This document shows positions 8,526-17,019 of a DNA stretch of 49,265 bases, piece after piece. Source of the DNA: Burkholderiaceae bacterium 16 (GTDB taxonomy: Bacteria; Pseudomonadota; Gammaproteobacteria; Burkholderiales; Burkholderiaceae). The notes under the pieces were generated by a model. The model had not been told where the DNA came from and made no database searches. It saw only the letters and a list, made by a program, of their open reading frames with translations. Position numbers and translations under genes: made by a program. Numbering within the stretch: the stretch's first letter is position 1; each line of letters begins with the position of its first letter. Location: assembly GCA_000955785.1 (NCBI GenBank), contig JYOD01000076.1, forward strand, positions 1 to 49,265, given 5' to 3'.

Positions 8526-9572
8526 CTACACCCGCTCATCGAAACGACAGCTTTCACATAGCAGTGTGTCGCTTCCATGATCATCCCGATCAACCTTGGC
8601 ACCGCACTTTGCACGTAGCGCCTGCTCATCGGTTTGGTACGGAAACCGAGTCTTGCTTGCGCGGCGAGTATTCGACGTAAAGCAGTTAAGCCGAGCCATC
8701 AAGCTTCCGTGGTGTCGACCATGTACGCGATCAGGAGAAGTCCGTCCCCTGGAAACCGCTTCCCAAGCCTGCAAGTCCCGCCCCACCGCCGATAACCTGT
8801 CCATGACCAGTTCAAAAGCATCGTTGCCGAGCAACAGGTTAGTCGGCGGGTGTTCGTTCTCGACCAGCGATAGTAGCGCGACCGCCGCCTTGGCCGGATC
8901 GCCTGCCTGCTTCCCGCTTTTTGCCAGACGTGCCTGTCGCACCCCGTCGAAGACAGCATCATAGTCACCGATGCTGCGCTCCGCTCGCACCATCGAACGG
9001 CCTGCCCAATCGGTTCGGAACGAGCCCGGGGCCACCGCGCTTACCTTGATGCCGAGGCCGCGGACTTCCTGCGCAAGCGCCTGCGAGATACCTTCGAGCG
9101 CGAACTTGCTGCCGCAGTAGTACCTAACGCCAGGCAAGCCAACATGTCCGGCCATTGACGTAATGTTGATGATGTGCCCTGCCCGCCTGCGCCGCATCGA
9201 CGGCAGCACCGCCTTGATCATTGCCACCGCACCGAACACATTGACATTGAACTGATCAAGGAGGTCATCGAGCGACGACTCCTCCATGATTCCTTCGTGG
9301 CCATACCCGGCATTGTTCACGAGAACGTCTACTGGCCCAAACAACTCGGCCGCCTGGTTGATCGTTGGCTCGACCGCCACAAGATCGGCGACGTCCAGTA
9401 CCACGCCGTGCGCACGTGTCGCGTGCAGGTTCTCGAACTCGAGCCTCGCCGCTTCGCTCCGGAGGGTACCGATAACGGTATTACCGGCTGCCAGTGCTGC
9501 CTCGGCAAAGGCGTGCCAAAAGCCTGAACTGACGCCAGTGATTAGAAACACCCGATGACTACGATTGCTCAC
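8526..9572 (-). CDS. SDR-family oxidoreductase with damaged glycine motif and aberrant tail
   Basis: The GTG at 9572, preceded by AAAGG seven bases upstream, gives 348 residues. The first ~275 are a clear SDR: TGVSSGFW (12-19), NNAG (86-89), S139 in NITSM, and YCGSK with Y152 and K156. The third glycine of TGxxxGxG is replaced by W19, which should disturb NAD(P) binding. The last ~75 residues, starting near GRTSPDRVHGRHH, do not look like SDR sequence and contain Arg/Cys-rich low-quality protein. A different frame reaches a stop near 8699, so the tail is probably read-through after a frameshift. The gene was likely once functional and is now decaying. It is divergent from the broken SDR at 9885. 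Confidence 0.65.
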   Translation of the reverse strand: MSNRSHRVFLITGVSSGFWHAFAEAALAAGNTVIGTLRSEAARLEFENLHATRAHGVVLDVADLVAVEPTINQAAELFGPVDVLVNNAGYGHEGIMEESSLDDLLDQFNVNVFGAVAMIKAVLPSMRRRRAGHIINITSMAGHVGLPGVRYYCGSKFALEGISQALAQEVRGLGIKVSAVAPGSFRTDWAGRSMVRAERSIGDYDAVFDGVRQARLAKSGKQAGDPAKAAVALLSLVENEHPPTNLLLGNDAFELVMDRLSAVGRDLQAWEAVSRGRTSPDRVHGRHHGSLMARLNCFTSNTRRASKTRFPYQTDEQALRAKCGAKVDRDDHGSDTLLCESCRFDERV

Positions 9573-9884
9573 AGTGCTACCTTTCTGATCTCGTTGACTG
9601 CCCATCTATGGATCCGCAGCTAACCACCCTGCGCAAGTCGCGCTAGTGAAGCCTCACGACGGTCGTAACAGTGGCACCTCTCCCAGCCCTTTCCAAGTGA
9701 AAAGATCAGATAGGGCTATTCATCAAAACGATAACGTCCTCCCCTCTTTCGACTTGTTCCTGCTACGCAAAGCTCTTTGGCTGCGGCCAATATGCGTTCG
9801 CCAGCAGGATTGACTCGGATTGATTCGCATCGGGCCCGTCGGCCCGGCGGGCGGAACGCCAAATGAACTTGCATGGGGGGCGCA

Positions 9885-10261
9885 ATGAGTACTACGCAAA
9901 AGGTCGCCGTGACTACGGGCGCTTCCCAGGGAATCGGTGCCAAGTTGGTCAAGGCCTACCGGGAGGGCGGGTACCGGGTTGTCGCGACGGCAAGAAGTAT
10001 CAGAACATCGGATGACCCGGACATCCTGGCCGCAGCCGGCGATATCGCGGCCCCGGAAACGGCGCCGCGTGATTGGCGCAGGCGTGGCCAACTTCGGCCG
10101 CATAGATACGCCGATCAATAATGCCGGCATCTCTATCGGAGTACGCGAAGACCGGCATTCGTGTGAACGCGGTTGCGCCGGGCGTTATCAAGTCGGCAAT
10201 GCAAGCGCCCGAAACGTATGAGGCGCTCGACGCGCTGCATCCGATGGGCCACATCGGTTAA
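9885..10261 (+). pseudogene. SDR pseudogene with the catalytic region deleted
   Basis: The gene starts well: GGGGGG, then ATG at 9885, MSTTQKVAVTTGASQGIGA with an intact TGxxxGxG motif. The frame shifts near 10060-10070 into VANFGRIDTPINNAGIS. About 75 expected residues, including the Ser/Tyr/Lys triad, are missing at about 10135-10139. A third frame resumes with EYAKTGIRVNAVAPGVIKS and stops at HPMGHIG, before the C-terminal VDGG segment. At least one frameshift, one internal deletion and a lost 3' end make this a dead gene. Confidence 0.8.
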
Positions 10262-10480
10262 ACGACACCGATCTATGCCTTTCTGGCTTTCCAGCGCCCT
10301 ATAAATTACTTATCTGGCCTGGCGCTTGCTGAACTTCGACAAGGATCCCATCGCAGCAGCCCGCAACGGGATGCTGGCTTGGCACCTGCCACAGGACAGC
10401 GGCAGATCCAGGTGCTCATCAGTACGGCGATTAGAGTGCTTCGTGCGTCAGCCTGCATACCCTGCCTGGAGCGCTGGTCA

Positions 10481-10521
10481 GGCGCGCGTCCGGCCCCCGT
10501 AAGGACGTAAGGACGCGCGCC
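10481..10521 (-). terminator. Long GC hairpin downstream of the lipoprotein gene
   Basis: GGCGCGCGTCC (10481-10491) and GGACGCGCGCC (10511-10521) form a perfect 11-bp inverted repeat around a 19-base loop. The loop contains two tandem GTAAGGAC units. It sits about 13 bases past the lipoprotein stop. There is no U-tract, so it may be a Rho-assisted stop or an mRNA 3' stabiliser. Confidence 0.45.
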
Positions 10522-10534
10522 CTACCCAACCGGT

Positions 10535-11818
10535 CTATCTGGCACAGGCAAGGTTGACCGTGAGGCCGCCCCAATCCGTGGCTTGGTTGTTGTCTACCTG
10601 CACCTGCACTTTGTCTCCATGGTTGACGGCTCCGGCCGGCACCTCCTTGCTGCAGTCCTGCTTGCCGTTGCTGATCTTGCAGCTCAGGTCGCTGATCGGC
10701 GTGATGATCGCGGACGCGCCGGACCCCGTTACTTTGTGTACCGAAATGTCTAGCGTGCCTTGCGGCTTGCCGAGCGTGGAGGCGGTGAGCGTGACGCGCG
10801 TGCAATCGTAGGGAATCAAGACACCGAGGTCCGACGGCAGCGGAATGGCGCCGCCGGAGCCGGTCATGACATATTGGCCGCGGCTGAGCGAGTCCGGCAC
10901 ATTGAAGTTGCCGTTATAGACCGTGCCTGTCGTCATGGTGACGCCAGAAGTCGGCCACATGCCATCCTTCTTCGGCCCGTACAGTGTCCCTGTCAGGGCA
11001 TCGAAGTAGAAATCGCCATCGACGCCGATACTGTCGTTCGGCGCACCGCTTCCGGACAGGATGTGGCCGCCGCTGCCGCCACCTGAGCCGCCCGTACCAG
11101 CACCGCTGCCGCCGGGCGGGTTGGTCAGCGAGACACCTGCCGGCCACATGTCGTTGGCCTTGGGTCCATACAACGTCCAGGTGTTGGTGTCCAGGTAGTA
11201 ATCGCCGTTGTTGCCGATACCGTTGCCGGGCGCCCCGGTGCCCGCCAGGACGATGCCACCGCCGGACCCCGACGACCCGCCACCACCCAGCGGAACGCCG
11301 ACCGGCCACGTGCCGTTCGCCTTGGGCCCGAACAGCATCGACGTTGTGGTGTTGACATAGTAGTCGCCATTGTTGCCGACGCTGTCGGTCGGATCTACCG
11401 TGCCCGACAGGATGGTGTTCCCGCTCGCGCCGGTATTGCCGGTGGCTCCCGCATCGCCCTTGGGGCCCGCCGGTCCTGCAAGCGAAACGCCTGCCGGCCA
11501 GGCCCCGTTGGTCTTTGGCCCGAAGAACATCCAGGTCACGGTGTTCAGGTAGAAGTCCCCGTCCTTGCCGGTAGCCGCCCCCGGATCGGTGGTGCCCGAC
11601 AGCAAGGCGCCGCTCGCAGGCGCCGTCGTCGTTGCCGCCCCCGATCCCGCCCCCGCCCCTGCCACCGTTCCTGTTCCGGATCCTGCTCCTGCGCCTGGGG
11701 TTGCGGCGGTGCTGGCCGGCGTCGCTTCGCCCCCGCCTCCCCCTCCACCGCAACCGGCGACTGTGATAGCCAGACAGGCGAGCGGCAATACCGCCAGTTT
11801 CATGCGGAAGCGTTTCAT
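10535..11818 (-). CDS. Lipoprotein with four 42-residue GPK/WP modules and a collagen-like segment
   Basis: The 427-residue product has a lipoprotein signal (MKRFRMKLAVLPLACLAITV) with lipobox VAGC, so it is lipidated on C23 and exported. A Gly/Ala/Thr-rich linker follows (24-70). Four imperfect modules lie at about residues 72-113, 136-177, 190-231 and 253-295. Each has the pattern ILSG, then NNGDYY, then T.T..LYGPK and WP.GVSL. Between modules 1 and 2 is a collagen-like GPAGPKGDAGATGNTG run; the others are joined by Gly/Ser linkers. The C-terminal ~130 residues are unique, with two or three Cys. Such GDFYIDT...YGPK modules are known next to collagen-like repeats in surface and phage-tail proteins. 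The start at 11818 has GGGGGG just upstream. A surface or adhesive role is inferred. Confidence 0.8.
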   Translation of the reverse strand: MKRFRMKLAVLPLACLAITVAGCGGGGGGGEATPASTAATPGAGAGSGTGTVAGAGAGSGAATTTAPASGALLSGTTDPGAATGKDGDFYLNTVTWMFFGPKTNGAWPAGVSLAGPAGPKGDAGATGNTGASGNTILSGTVDPTDSVGNNGDYYVNTTTSMLFGPKANGTWPVGVPLGGGGSSGSGGGIVLAGTGAPGNGIGNNGDYYLDTNTWTLYGPKANDMWPAGVSLTNPPGGSGAGTGGSGGGSGGHILSGSGAPNDSIGVDGDFYFDALTGTLYGPKKDGMWPTSGVTMTTGTVYNGNFNVPDSLSRGQYVMTGSGGAIPLPSDLGVLIPYDCTRVTLTASTLGKPQGTLDISVHKVTGSGASAIITPISDLSCKISNGKQDCSKEVPAGAVNHGDKVQVQVDNNQATDWGGLTVNLACAR

Positions 11819-12489
11819 GATGGTCCCCCCGGACGTTTTCAAACTGCCAGAAATTGATGGCTTTGTAAGGTGCCAGCGATGAGGTCAATCTAGACGGAAT
11901 CAAGGGGATGGAAAATCGCCTTTATGGACGGGCTGTGTAGGGGCGGAATACGCCCTGCAGGATGATGACAACGCATTGCGCCACAGGCGCGGAGGAGAAT
12001 ACCGAAGTGCAATGCTCGACTTGGCGGACGGGTTCTCGCGGGTCATGCATTTCCCGCGAAGCCTTGATCCATAACGCTTTGGCGCACATCGACAATCGTT
12101 CCGGGTGACGCCGGCCGTCACTCTGACCGCCGTTATTCAGCGCCTGGCAAAATGCCGTTAAGCCCAACGGGAGTTGGGTGCTGACAGCGTTGAATGACTA
12201 ATGAATTTGCATTAGTCGATGCCGCCAGGACCGTCGGACAAAAGGATGTTTCTCGAATGAAACGCAGCGGCGCGCCGGCACGGAAAACACGGCTGCCATC
12301 GCGCAGTGAGCGGGTCAGACGCGACGCTGCTTCCTTGAGATCCGCGTGCCCCGATGCTTGATATCCAGATGGGCGACACCGCGCGCTATGATGCGTTTCC
12401 ACCGCATCGGCAACGGGCGCAGCACGGCCTCGCGCCACGGCCCGTTTTTCCGGTGCGGATCAATCCGATCAACGAAGAAGGAATGCGTC
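11819..12489. other. Intergenic stretch without a recognisable gene
   Basis: About 670 bases separate the lipoprotein start from the small acidic protein. Short open frames exist on both strands, but none has a protein-like composition or a family match I recognise. The only clear structure is the palindrome at 12196-12217. Confidence 0.5.
12196..12217. promoter_or_regulatory. Perfect palindrome GACTAATG-N6-CATTAGTC
   Basis: Two 8-bp arms in perfect inversion surround the spacer AATTTG. The AT-rich 22-bp site stands out in GC-rich surroundings and resembles a TetR- or MarR-size operator. It lies between divergent genes and could serve either; no cognate regulator is adjacent. Confidence 0.45.
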
Positions 12490-12762
12490 ATGGCGCTCGA
12501 AAAACCTGCATTGCACTCTGTCTGGCAAAACGAGCAGGGCGACAAATTCATCGTCCTCGACGTGTTTGACCCAGCAGAAGACGCCGAGATGCGCGAGGAC
12601 GACTATCTGCCCGGCTACTACCTCGTGACGTTTGTTGATTACGAAGAGCGCAACGAGGCCGAACCCTTTGGGGAGGAATTCGACAACGAGCAATGGATGG
12701 CGCTGGTTACGTCGCTCGACCTCAAACAGAGTGGCGTGGAGCCCGGTGATTACGCTATTTGA
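12490..12762 (+). CDS. Small acidic conserved hypothetical protein
   Basis: The ATG at 12490 is preceded by AAGGA at a good distance and gives 90 residues. The protein is strongly acidic, with runs such as DPAEDAEMREDDYLPGYY and NEAEPFGEEFDNEQW, and has no signal peptide or membrane segment. It ends VEPGDYAI. I do not recognise a domain. The clean ribosome-binding site, acidic soluble composition and lack of rare-codon noise support a real cytosolic protein. It is followed by a convergent GntR gene and has no operon partners. Confidence 0.65.
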   Translation: MALEKPALHSVWQNEQGDKFIVLDVFDPAEDAEMREDDYLPGYYLVTFVDYEERNEAEPFGEEFDNEQWMALVTSLDLKQSGVEPGDYAI

Positions 12763-12894
12763 CGCTTCCGCACCACGGCGACTTGTCTCGCGTGCGTTGG
12801 AGCCCCGTCGAGAATCGGGTAAGCTGCGCAAGAAAAGTGCTACTCAATCACGAGCATTCTGTCCTGCCGGGCGCGGCTTCGCGACTGGTCTGCG

Positions 12895-13602
12895 CTACGC
12901 GCCGCTGCCGTCAGTAGCGTCGGAATTGTCGATCGCCCGCACGATAATCTTCAGCGTGTCATCCAGGTGATGGATGGTCTGGCGCTTAGCGGTTTCGACA
13001 TCGCGCTGCCGGTATTGAGACAAGATTTCGGCATGCTCGGCATTGCTCTGCGCGATGTGCTCCGGGCTCATGTAAAGCGACAGCGAGATATATGGCGCCG
13101 CCGAGTCGCGCAGCGTCTTGACCAGGTTGGCCAGCCTGCTTTGCGCCTGGGATGCCCAGAGTGCCGCGTGAAACTCCAGGTTCAGCTCGGTCCACCGCGT
13201 GACATCCTGCGTCTGCAGCATCTCTTCATTCAGCGCCTCGGCCCGGGCGATATCCTCCGGACTGATGCCCCGCATCGCCTCGTCGACCATCATCGGTTCG
13301 AGCACCTTTCTGAGCCGGTAGATTTCCTGCACATCGTCCAGCGTGAGACCGCGAACGACCGCGCCGCGATGCGCGTCGAAGAACACCAATCCCTCTGAGA
13401 TCAGCGTGCGCAGGGCTTCCCGGACGGGCGTCGTACTCATCTCCAGCCGCTTGGCCAGGTCATCCTGGCGCAAGCGTTCGCCCGCCGTCATGCGGCCTTG
13501 CAGGATGTCGGCACGCAAGGTCTGCACCGCATACTGATAGGCGGTAAGCCGGCGCGAAGTCGCGGCTTGCACTTTGGACGTGGGAATCGGCGAAGTCTTC
13601 AC
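12895..13602 (-). CDS. GntR-family regulator, FCD (FadR) type
   Basis: The 235-residue regulator has an N-terminal winged helix (about residues 22-85, with RLRQDDLAKRLEMSTTPVREA) and an all-helical FCD effector domain. The latter includes RLRKVLEPMMVDEAM, FHAALW and the late HAEIL and HHLDD segments that supply metal-binding residues in FCD proteins. The GTG at 13602 overlaps the asparaginase stop (GTGA), so the two genes are translationally coupled; this fixes the start although no strong ribosome site is visible. It probably controls the asparaginase gene and the divergent MFS carrier through the palindrome at 14663-14681. The effector is unknown. Confidence 0.88.
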   Translation of the reverse strand: MKTSPIPTSKVQAATSRRLTAYQYAVQTLRADILQGRMTAGERLRQDDLAKRLEMSTTPVREALRTLISEGLVFFDAHRGAVVRGLTLDDVQEIYRLRKVLEPMMVDEAMRGISPEDIARAEALNEEMLQTQDVTRWTELNLEFHAALWASQAQSRLANLVKTLRDSAAPYISLSLYMSPEHIAQSNAEHAEILSQYRQRDVETAKRQTIHHLDDTLKIIVRAIDNSDATDGSGA

Positions 13603-14627
13603 GGCGCTGGCTGCTGGTTGGTGAGCGAATGGCGTGGCAGTGTACCCCACTTCGCAAACGCCTCCGGGATCTGCTGGTGCGGTGTGCCGGCGGCCAGCAG
13701 CGCGCCCAGCAGCAGCCGCGCCTTCAAGGGATGGAGCCATTTCGACAGCGTGGCGCCGCGCCGTGCCAAGTCGACTTCAGAGCCGGCGAAACCATAGGTC
13801 CGGGAGGCCGTGGACCCGGCCCCGGTGCGGCTGGCGATCACCACGGGCACCACCTTGGCCAGGCGTTCGATATGCTCGGCGAAGCCGAAGGATACGTGCC
13901 CGGCGCCGAACCCCGCGACTACGATCGCTTCGTAGCCAAGATCGAGCGCGGCGACAGCCAGGTCGCCATCATCATCCAGGAGCGCCGGGACCACCGCCAC
14001 CTTTGGAAAAGTCCGCACGGGCCGGCTCGCTAGCGGCCTGCCGACCGGCGGGTGGAAGTACTCGGGCCGCCCCTCCACCACCCGCCCCGCTGGTCCGCCG
14101 TCAGGCGACGTGAAGGTCTGGACCGACAGGGAATCCGACTTGCAGACCCATCGCGCCCTATGCACGGTGTCGTTCATGACAACCAGCACGCCACGCTCGC
14201 GACTCTGATCGTCTATGGCTACCTGCACGGCGGCCAGCAGGTTGGCCGGGCCATCCGCGCCCACTGACAACGGTGTGCGCATCGCGCCGGTAATGATCAA
14301 GGGCTCGGGGTAGCGCCAGTACAGATCCAGGAAGAAGGCGGTCTCCTCGATCGTGTCCGTGCCCTGGGTTAGGACTACTCCTCGCGCACCCCCAGCAATT
14401 TTGCCCTCCGCCCATGCCAGACATTCCAGCAACTGTGCCGTGCCCAGCGAAGCGCTCGGCAGCTGAAACAGCGGTTCGGCGGTGAGATCGGCCAGTGTCC
14501 CCAGCCCCGGCACGGCCGCGACCAGTTGAGAGGCGTCCAGCCTCGGGACGACACCGCCGGCGGCATCCGACGGCGTCATGCTGATGGTGCCCCCAAGGGA
14601 GGCGATGGCAACTGATGGGCGCGACAT
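13599..14627 (-). CDS. Asparaginase/glutaminase-family amidohydrolase
   Basis: The 342-residue protein has both active-site signatures of type II-like asparaginases. The first threonine is in the N-terminal ASLGGTISMT (T14), and the second Thr-Asp pair is in LTQGTDTIEETAFFLDL. Further family landmarks are MRTPLSVGADGPANL and the C-terminal AKWGTLPRHSL. No export signal is visible, so it is likely cytoplasmic. The start at 14627 has GGGAA about six bases upstream; an in-frame ATG at 14657 would lie in the promoter region. It is co-transcribed with a GntR regulator and divergent from an MFS transporter, suggesting import and deamidation of one amide-bearing substrate. Whether that is asparagine or another amide cannot be decided. 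Confidence 0.87.
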   Translation of the reverse strand: MSRPSVAIASLGGTISMTPSDAAGGVVPRLDASQLVAAVPGLGTLADLTAEPLFQLPSASLGTAQLLECLAWAEGKIAGGARGVVLTQGTDTIEETAFFLDLYWRYPEPLIITGAMRTPLSVGADGPANLLAAVQVAIDDQSRERGVLVVMNDTVHRARWVCKSDSLSVQTFTSPDGGPAGRVVEGRPEYFHPPVGRPLASRPVRTFPKVAVVPALLDDDGDLAVAALDLGYEAIVVAGFGAGHVSFGFAEHIERLAKVVPVVIASRTGAGSTASRTYGFAGSEVDLARRGATLSKWLHPLKARLLLGALLAAGTPHQQIPEAFAKWGTLPRHSLTNQQPAP

Positions 14628-14644
14628 ATGGTTTTCCCGTAGCG

Positions 14645-14681
14645 TTGAGGTATGCATTATGCATTATATATACTATACAAT
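14645..14681. promoter_or_regulatory. Divergent promoters with a GntR-like operator
   Basis: For the MFS gene, TTGAGG (14645-14650) and TATACT (14669-14674) are 18 bases apart. On the other strand, TTGTTT and TATAAT are also 18 apart, facing the asparaginase gene. A 19-bp palindrome, ATTATATA-TAC-TATACAAT (14663-14681, 7 of 8 arm positions paired), overlaps both -10 regions. Two direct ATGCATT units precede it. The site resembles the GTA/TAC-type operators of FadR-group GntR proteins, so the adjacent GntR is the likely binder. Confidence 0.6.
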
Positions 14682-14733
14682 TCGCAAAACAATCGCAGAT
14701 TCCCTCACCGCTCAACTGTTACGGAGACGCCCG

Positions 14734-16074
14734 ATGCATAAACACCCGCCGCCAAGCCGGTATCGCTTCACCATCTTCTTCCTGATCGTCGTGATTGCCC
14801 TGGTCAACTACATCGACCGCGGCGCCATCGCGTATTCGGCCGGGCAGATCATTGACGAGTACGGCTTCGATCGCGCCGGCTGGGGCGCCGTGCTGGGTTA
14901 CTTCGGTTATGGCTATATGTTTGGCGCGCTGATCGGCGGCGCGTTGGCGGACCGTCTCGGCGCGAAGCGGGTCTGGGTGATCGCAGGCGTGGCGTGGTCG
15001 CTGTTTGCCATCTGTATGGTCTGGGCCGGCGACATCGGCCTGGCGGTCTTTGGTGGCTCGGCGCTGAGCGGATTCGCGATGGTCCGCATCCTGTTCGGCT
15101 TCTCGGAAGGCCCTGCTTACTCCATCATCAACAAGACGATGTCGGCATGGGCATCGCCGGGGGAGCGCGGCTTTGCGGTGTCCATCGGGCTGCTAAGCAC
15201 GCCGCTGGGCGCGCTGCTCACCGCGCCAGTGGCAGTCGGTCTGCTGCTGCTCACCGATAGCTGGCGCGCCATGTATGTTGTGCTTGGCGTCCTGGGCCTG
15301 GTCCTGATCGTCCTGTTCTCGCGCGTGTACACCAACCGGCCCGAGGATCACCCAAAGGTGAATGCCGCGGAGCTCACCCTGATCCAGGCCGGACGCGGAG
15401 AAGCCCCCAAGGGGAGCGCAAGCGCAAGTGCCGCGTTGCCGTGGTGGGCGTTCTTTAAAAGCCGCACGCTGGTATTCAACGCCATCGGCTATTTCTCTTT
15501 TATCTACGTCAACTTCATGCTGCTGACGTGGACGCCGAAGTACCTGCACGACGAGTTCAACTTCACGCTCTCTTCGCTCTGGTATATCGGGATGATTCCC
15601 TGGGTTGGCGCCTGCTTTACGGTATTGCTGGGTGGCCGCATCTCCGACTGGCTGCTAAAGCGCACCGGCAAGCTGGTCATTGCGAGAAGCTGGTTTGCCG
15701 CCGGCTCGCTATTGCTGACGACGCTGTGTTTCCTGATGGTGTCGCAGGCGCATAGCGTTTGGACCGTCATTGCGCTAATGACGCTGGGCAATGCCTTGAA
15801 CGCTCTGCCGAACTCGGTCTACTGGGCCGTGGTGATTGACACCGCGCCGTCGCGCGTCGGCACCTTCAGCGGCATCATGCATTTCATCGCCAATATTGCC
15901 GCGGTGCTGGCGCCGACGCTGGCCGGAATCCTGTCGGCGCGCTATGGCTACTCCTCGATGTTCATCGCCACGTCGGTCGCGACCGCGCTGGGCGTGTTCG
16001 CCATGCTCCAGGTCCGTCCCGGGGTTGGCCCCCGCCTTAACAGCAATTTGGGTGCCGTCGCCGCAGCGGAGTAA
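14734..16074 (+). CDS. MFS transporter, anion:cation symporter-like
   Basis: The 446-residue protein has about 12 hydrophobic segments and the MFS loop motif DRLGAKRVW between TM2 and TM3. Features typical of the ACS group include NYIDRGAIAYSAGQI in TM1 and the FGFSEGPAYSIINK segment in TM4. ACS carriers move organic anions such as hexuronates, phthalate or dicarboxylates with protons. The start ATG at 14734 has GGAGA six bases upstream. It is divergent from the asparaginase-GntR pair, so the carrier probably imports the amidohydrolase substrate or a related acid. Confidence 0.87.
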   Translation: MHKHPPPSRYRFTIFFLIVVIALVNYIDRGAIAYSAGQIIDEYGFDRAGWGAVLGYFGYGYMFGALIGGALADRLGAKRVWVIAGVAWSLFAICMVWAGDIGLAVFGGSALSGFAMVRILFGFSEGPAYSIINKTMSAWASPGERGFAVSIGLLSTPLGALLTAPVAVGLLLLTDSWRAMYVVLGVLGLVLIVLFSRVYTNRPEDHPKVNAAELTLIQAGRGEAPKGSASASAALPWWAFFKSRTLVFNAIGYFSFIYVNFMLLTWTPKYLHDEFNFTLSSLWYIGMIPWVGACFTVLLGGRISDWLLKRTGKLVIARSWFAAGSLLLTTLCFLMVSQAHSVWTVIALMTLGNALNALPNSVYWAVVIDTAPSRVGTFSGIMHFIANIAAVLAPTLAGILSARYGYSSMFIATSVATALGVFAMLQVRPGVGPRLNSNLGAVAAAE

Positions 16075-16138
16075 TCTTGTTCCTGATGCCCTCGCCCGGC
16101 CATCCTGCGCCCCCGCTGCTTGAATCCTGCACGACAAG

Positions 16139-16335
16139 ATGCACGTGAACATCGCCCCCCGGACTGCGGCCGCGGTGGTGGTGGTCGAGCGGGAGAAAGC
16201 CGGACTTCAGGCCGAACTCGACGCGGCACTGCAAGGGGGAACTGGACGCCGAGCGGCATGGCACGCAGCGGTGGGGCGCCAAGGTGATCGAGCGCTTAGC
16301 GCAGGATCTGCGGCAGGCGTTCCCCGACACTAGCG
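16139..16335 (+). pseudogene. Fusion scrap: KfrA-like coiled coil plus DUF1016 N-terminus
   Basis: The plus strand encodes AAAVVVVEREKAGLQAELDA, then after a one-base slip ALQGELDAERHG, and then RWGAKVIERLAQDLRQAFPD. The first part is a coiled coil similar to the minus-strand coil at 16533-16814. The second is the N-terminal signature of DUF1016 (YhcG-type) nucleases. The homology stops at DTSG, and the frame then enters the antisense KfrA fragment. Neither piece is complete. Confidence 0.5.
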
Positions 16336-16343
16336 GGCTCTCG

Positions 16344-16814
16344 CTCCTGCCAGAACTGCGCCAGCACCTCGGTGGGCGTGCCCATGCTGCCCTTGCGCAC
16401 CAGGCCATAGAGCTTGTTGGCGGTGGGCGTGATGCTCGGCCTGCAACCGCACCCGTTCCTCCGCGCCGGCCACGGCTGCGTCTTGCGCCCTCGCCTGCCC
16501 GCCGCCAGCTCAGCGCGCAGGCCCGCGAGCGCCTACTCAGCCTTCTGGCGCAGCGTACGCTCCAGGTTCGTCGAGAATTGGGTACGCAACTCAACCAATT
16601 GCCGCTCGAGTGCCTCGACTTGGCGCTTGCCCTCCTCGTGACGCGCCTGCGCGGCCGCGTGGGCCTGGCCCTCGGCGTCCAGTTCCCCTTGTAGCGCCGC
16701 GCGGGCTCGCTGGGTGGCGTCGAGCTCTGCCTGTACGGCGGCTGTCTCTTGCTCGGCCACGACTACCGCGACCCGCGCTTGGTCGCGCTGCGCTTCCGCC
16801 TCGCTCGCCTCCAA
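16344..16814 (-). pseudogene. Scrambled KfrA-like DNA-binding protein remnant
   Basis: From 16814 to 16533 the minus strand encodes an Ala/Glu/Arg-rich coiled coil (ARVAVVVAEQETAAVQAEL, ending LERTLRQKAE) up to a TAG. Coil sequence continues past the stop and a frameshift to about 16434. It then joins abruptly to ITPTANKLYGLVRKGSMG and TPTEVLAQFWQE at 16433-16344, which is a KfrA_N-type DNA-binding motif. In intact proteins that domain precedes the coil, so the order here is reversed. The region is a rearranged relic, probably of plasmid or transposon origin. Confidence 0.5.
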
Positions 16815-17019
16815 CCGCGCTTCGGCCCGCTAGGCGGCCAGCTCGCCGGCGGCCACCCCTCGTGAAGACCTCTATTGGGGGAGGGCAGTCCCGGGGCTAC
16901 GCGCATCGTCAAAGTTGTGGAGGCTGAGGCTTTTGCATCGGAGTCCGGAAGGAGAGGGCCGCGCGGGGAGGAAGAGTAATGGGGCATGATCCCCCTCTGC
17001 TCCGCCCTGCGCTCTCTCT

